DNA of 64,000 bases from Salibacterium aidingense DSM 18341 (GTDB lineage: Bacteria; Bacillota; Bacilli; Bacillales; Marinococcaceae). The DNA lies in assembly GCF_000429685.1 (NCBI RefSeq), contig NZ_AUCI01000006.1:124001-188000 (forward strand), in the 5' to 3' direction. This document shows, piece by piece, positions 61,295 through 64,000 of the stretch. Numbering within the stretch: the first letter of the stretch is position 1; each line of letters opens with the position of its first letter. The notes under the pieces are model-generated. The model searched no databases and was not told the DNA's origin. It saw only the letters and a list, made by a program, of their open reading frames with translations. The position numbers were made by a program, and so were the translations under genes.

Positions 61295-62119
61295 TCATCC
61301 TTTCACCCCAGTCAGCGCAATACCTTCTATAAAATAGCGCTGAAAAAACAAATAAATAAGAATTAAGGGGATGACGGACATTAATGCTGCAGCCATCATC
61401 GAAGGATAATCTGTCATAAACTCCCCGGCAAAACTGGCAATCGCAACAGATAGTACCATCATATCCGGGGAACTCGTCATAACGAGCGGCCAAAGAAAGT
61501 CGTTCCATGACCCCAAAATGACAAATATAGATAAAGAAACCAGTGCTGGTATAGACAACGGCATATAAATGCTCCAATAAATTCTTGGAAAGGAACAACC
61601 ATCGATTCTGGCGGCTTCATATAGATCCCTTGGTATGGAAAGAAAAAACTGTCGCAGTAAAAAGACACCAAACGCGCCAGCCATCATTGGTACGGTCAGC
61701 ACATAATACGTATCAAGCCAATTAATTTGGTTCATTAACGCATAGACTGGTATCATCACGATTTGCGGCGGGAACATCATCACTGAAAGCATCATGACAA
61801 AAATAATATTTTTACCAGGAAATCTCATCGTGGAAATGGCAAAAGCCGCCATAGAGCATAGAAAGAATTGTCCTCCTGTTCGGACAGCCATCACAATAAA
61901 AGTATTAAGATAATACTGCACAAAGTTGGATTCCTTCCATACATTAATATAGTTAGAAAACTGCCAGTTTTCAGGCAGAAGCGTCGGGGGGATGAGTAAT
62001 GCTTCTGAGCTTGTTTTCAAAGAAGTTATAATCATCCAAAAAAATGGAATCATTAACACTATCGCGCCAATAATCAAAACGAGGTGCACACTAAGTGATT
62101 TTATAGGAACCGCCCGCAA
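61295..62119 (-). CDS. Carbohydrate ABC transporter permease (MalG type)
   Basis: A 274-residue permease with six transmembrane segments. The EAA loop is EAARIDGCSFPRIYWSIYMPL. It partners the MalF-type permease 15 nt upstream and a solute-binding protein. An ATPase is not seen in the window, so a shared MsmX-type ATPase probably energises it. TTG start after AAAGGGTG. Confidence 0.92.
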   Translation of the reverse strand: MRAVPIKSLSVHLVLIIGAIVLMIPFFWMIITSLKTSSEALLIPPTLLPENWQFSNYINVWKESNFVQYYLNTFIVMAVRTGGQFFLCSMAAFAISTMRFPGKNIIFVMMLSVMMFPPQIVMIPVYALMNQINWLDTYYVLTVPMMAGAFGVFLLRQFFLSIPRDLYEAARIDGCSFPRIYWSIYMPLSIPALVSLSIFVILGSWNDFLWPLVMTSSPDMMVLSVAIASFAGEFMTDYPSMMAAALMSVIPLILIYLFFQRYFIEGIALTGVKG

Positions 62120-62134
62120 AAAATTTCACCCTTT

Positions 62135-63049
62135 CTATTGATAGTGGACCCACTTTTTTTGGTAATAAAGCTGAAGTAATGTTACGCCGAAAATCATCAA
62201 AAACAGCACTACCGATTGGGCCGCCGCATAACCCATGTTGTAAAATTTGAACCCTTCCTCATAAATTTTGTAAACGATAGACTGGGTTTCATTTAATAAA
62301 GACGGGTGTTCTCCCACCATCACAAATATCAAATCAAACACCTGGAAGGAATTAATTAATGAAATAACAATCACAAAAAATAAACTGGGGGAAAGCAATG
62401 GTAAAGTGACATTAAAAAACTTTTGTATGATGCTGGCCCCATCTATATCCGCCGCTTCATAAAGACTGCGGGGAATAGATTGCAAACCTGCCAATAAAAT
62501 TACTAGATTATATCCCATTCGATGCCAAACTTCAGCTATAATAATAGAAAACAACAATAAACCGGGATCTGTCAGCCATTGCGGCTGAGGTAAGTGCAGC
62601 AAACCAAGCAAATAATTGATTAATCCATATTCTGAATTGTATAACCAGCGGAATATAGAGCCTACTGCAATTAACATCGTAACAACCGGGAGAAAGTAGA
62701 TGGTCCTGTAAAACCCCGTCCCTTTCAAGCCCATGTTCAATAACACAGCAAAAATAGTTGCCAATATAACTTGTAATGGAACGGCACCCAAGACAAATAA
62801 AATCGTATTCCAAACAGAGTGCAGAAATTCACCATCTTTCATGAGCGCCATGAAATTAGCAAAGCCTACAAATTCAGGAGCTGTCAATCCGTTCCACTTC
62901 GTCAAGGAATACCAGAAAGAAGAAAGGGCCGGGCCAATATGAAACATCAGAAGGATTAAAAAGGCCGGCAAGGTAAGGACATACGCCCAAATAACTTCTT
63001 TATGCTTATCTGTAATAATTGGGGTTCTTTGCTGGGATCCATCCTTCAT
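62135..63049 (-). CDS. Carbohydrate ABC transporter permease (MalF type)
   Basis: A 304-residue permease with six helices and the EAA loop EAADIDGASIIQKFFNVTLPL. The ATG at 63049 has GAGGTGTATGTT upstream; an in-frame ATG at 63073 lacks a site. Second gene of the visible operon, between the binding protein and the MalG-type permease. Confidence 0.92.
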   Translation of the reverse strand: MKDGSQQRTPIITDKHKEVIWAYVLTLPAFLILLMFHIGPALSSFWYSLTKWNGLTAPEFVGFANFMALMKDGEFLHSVWNTILFVLGAVPLQVILATIFAVLLNMGLKGTGFYRTIYFLPVVTMLIAVGSIFRWLYNSEYGLINYLLGLLHLPQPQWLTDPGLLLFSIIIAEVWHRMGYNLVILLAGLQSIPRSLYEAADIDGASIIQKFFNVTLPLLSPSLFFVIVISLINSFQVFDLIFVMVGEHPSLLNETQSIVYKIYEEGFKFYNMGYAAAQSVVLFLMIFGVTLLQLYYQKKWVHYQ

Positions 63050-63122
63050 AACATACACCTCGAATGAGTTCATATGGACAGAGAAAGGAAGAGTCTGTCC
63101 ATATGGTTATAATTGGTAACCT

Positions 63123-64000
63123 TTATCTATTTTCCTCTTCAAGAATCTCATTCATTTGTTCTTCAATAGTTTGCGAAACTTCCTCAGCTGGAGTATTGTT
63201 TGATATCCCACTTGTCAATTCAGATGTAACAACTTCCTGCCATTCGGAAATCGTCAAAGATGATGGATAGGGAACGGTATCATCCAATCCTTCTCGAAAG
63301 GCACTAAGTTCAAGCTCTGGATGAGATTGTTCCCACACCTCCACCACTTCCATATGAGCGGGAAAGTTACTCCCTATCTCACCCAAAAATTCCTGCGTGT
63401 CATCTCCAGTCAGTACTTTAATAAACTCAAATGCTTCTTCTTTGTATTCTGAGTTCGCATTTACGGAGAAAGCCGAGCCATGAATCGGGTATCCTTTCTG
63501 CTTGTGCTGAGGAAGAACAGAAACACCCAATTTATCTCCCAGCGATTCGGAGAAAAAGCTCACGTCATAGGAACCACTCGTGTACATAGCTCCCCTTTCT
63601 GATCCAAACATTTGTTTCGCTTGTGTTTCCTGCAAAGTACTTACGGGCGGAGAAATCCCTTCTTCCGTAAGTGTTTGCAAAAACTGAATAGCTTCGGTGG
63701 TTTCAGGTGTTCCGAATCCAGATTCCGTTTTATCATCGCTAATAATAGATCCCCCTGCCTGGTGCACTAATGGAAATAAGCCTGCCTGTTGGGTAAACGT
63801 CGTGGTATCAACAATAAAACCGTATGTGCCGTCTTCGTTGTCCGCTAGCTGTCCTCCGTATTCTTCTACATCCTCCCAGGTCCAGCTTTCATCCGGATAA
63901 TCTACCCCGGCTTCATCAAATATTTCCTTATTGTAGTACAAGGCCATCGGCCCCATTACAAAAGGAATTGCATAATGCTCCTCTTCATACTTGTACAAAT
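63123..64000 (-). CDS. ABC transporter sugar-binding protein, C-terminal part (cut by window edge)
   Basis: At least 292 codons of an extracellular solute-binding protein (family 1, sugar type): EEHYAIPFVMGPMALYYNKEIFDEAG then SWTWEDVEEYGGQL are typical, as are GSAFSVNANSEYKEEAFEFIKVLTG near the C-terminus. The signal peptide and start lie outside the window. It is the first visible gene of the sulfated-sugar cluster and defines its import substrate. Confidence 0.9.
   Translation of the reverse strand, partial: LYKYEEEHYAIPFVMGPMALYYNKEIFDEAGVDYPDESWTWEDVEEYGGQLADNEDGTYGFIVDTTTFTQQAGLFPLVHQAGGSIISDDKTESGFGTPETTEAIQFLQTLTEEGISPPVSTLQETQAKQMFGSERGAMYTSGSYDVSFFSESLGDKLGVSVLPQHKQKGYPIHGSAFSVNANSEYKEEAFEFIKVLTGDDTQEFLGEIGSNFPAHMEVVEVWEQSHPELELSAFREGLDDTVPYPSSLTISEWQEVVTSELTSGISNNTPAEEVSQTIEEQMNEILEEENR

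Noticed and set aside
1-64000. tRNA, rRNA, CRISPR arrays, phage or intact insertion sequences
   Set aside because: No cloverleaf, rRNA core, regularly spaced repeats, integrase or transposase gene was recognised.

Overview
The window looks like chromosomal DNA of a low-to-mid GC Firmicute of the family Bacillaceae, probably halophilic or alkaliphilic. The reasons are strong AGGAGG-type ribosome binding sites, frequent TTG/GTG starts, Bacillus-type homologues (IolS, LicR/LicBCA-like PTS, YumB-like NDH-2, Bacillus-type Fnr with C-terminal cysteines, YwiC) and very acidic secreted domains. No rRNA, tRNA, CRISPR array, phage or intact insertion sequence was recognised.

Layout. 1-8.8 kb: end of an OmpR-type response regulator, two NADPH oxidoreductases (IolS-like and a zinc-free MDR), then a beta-glucoside/cellobiose PTS operon (EIIB, EIIC, EIIA, GH1 phospho-glucosidase) with a LicR-type regulator. 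8.8-10.3 kb: an NDH-2 gene behind a Rex-like site plus a 33-aa membrane protein. 10.3-10.9 kb: intergenic palindromic repeats. 10.9-18.3 kb: a LacI-controlled catabolic set (orphan HisD-family dehydrogenase, aldehyde dehydrogenase, 165-aa unknown, 31-aa membrane peptide, SSS symporter, Fe-alcohol dehydrogenase) with three copies of one operator palindrome. 18.4-24.5 kb: a sigma-54 activator with CBS and PAS sensors, paired enhancer sites, a canonical -24/-12 promoter and its operon (Fe-ADH, GntP-type permease, acylating semialdehyde dehydrogenase). 24.5-30.7 kb: VOC protein, tandem-MerR regulator, secreted GH39-like/CBM/FIMAH protein, and a PadR regulator with a beta-propeller glycosidase-like protein.

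30.9-55 kb is a nitrate/nitric-oxide respiration island: four small genes including a hemerythrin, then narGHJI, a membrane protein, another hemerythrin, fnr, a degenerate MobA-like gene, an ECF sigma/anti-sigma pair, an ABC ATPase relic, ric/scdA, a CuA heme-copper NO-reductase-like cluster (IIa, II, I, Sco, membrane protein, CuA lipoprotein), MIP18 protein, NorB-like membrane protein, three DUF2249 proteins, a second Crp/Fnr regulator, a radical SAM/SPASM gene and ywiC. At least eight promoters here share one design: a TGTGA-N6-TCACA-like box 21-22 nt upstream of a -10 hexamer, which puts the box near -41.5. Fnr and the cysteine-free Crp/Fnr protein (NnrR/Dnr-like) are the obvious candidates to act on them. 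No nitrite reductase gene is in the window.

55.3-64 kb, all on the minus strand: a sugar ABC transporter (binding protein cut by the window edge), two cytoplasmic formylglycine-type sulfatases, an enolase-superfamily acid-sugar dehydratase, an SDR dehydrogenase and a DHDPS-family aldolase. Together these fit import, desulfation and non-phosphorylative breakdown of a sulfated sugar.

Four genes between 48.4 and 59.6 kb carry lesions: a frameshift in the NO-reductase-like subunit I, in-frame TAA in the NorB-like membrane protein and in the radical SAM gene, and in-frame TGA in the dehydratase. Either real decay or sequence error could explain them. Starts given here were often moved inward from the longest reading frame to the codon with a good ribosome binding site. 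All functional names rest on motif and family recognition by eye, without database searches.
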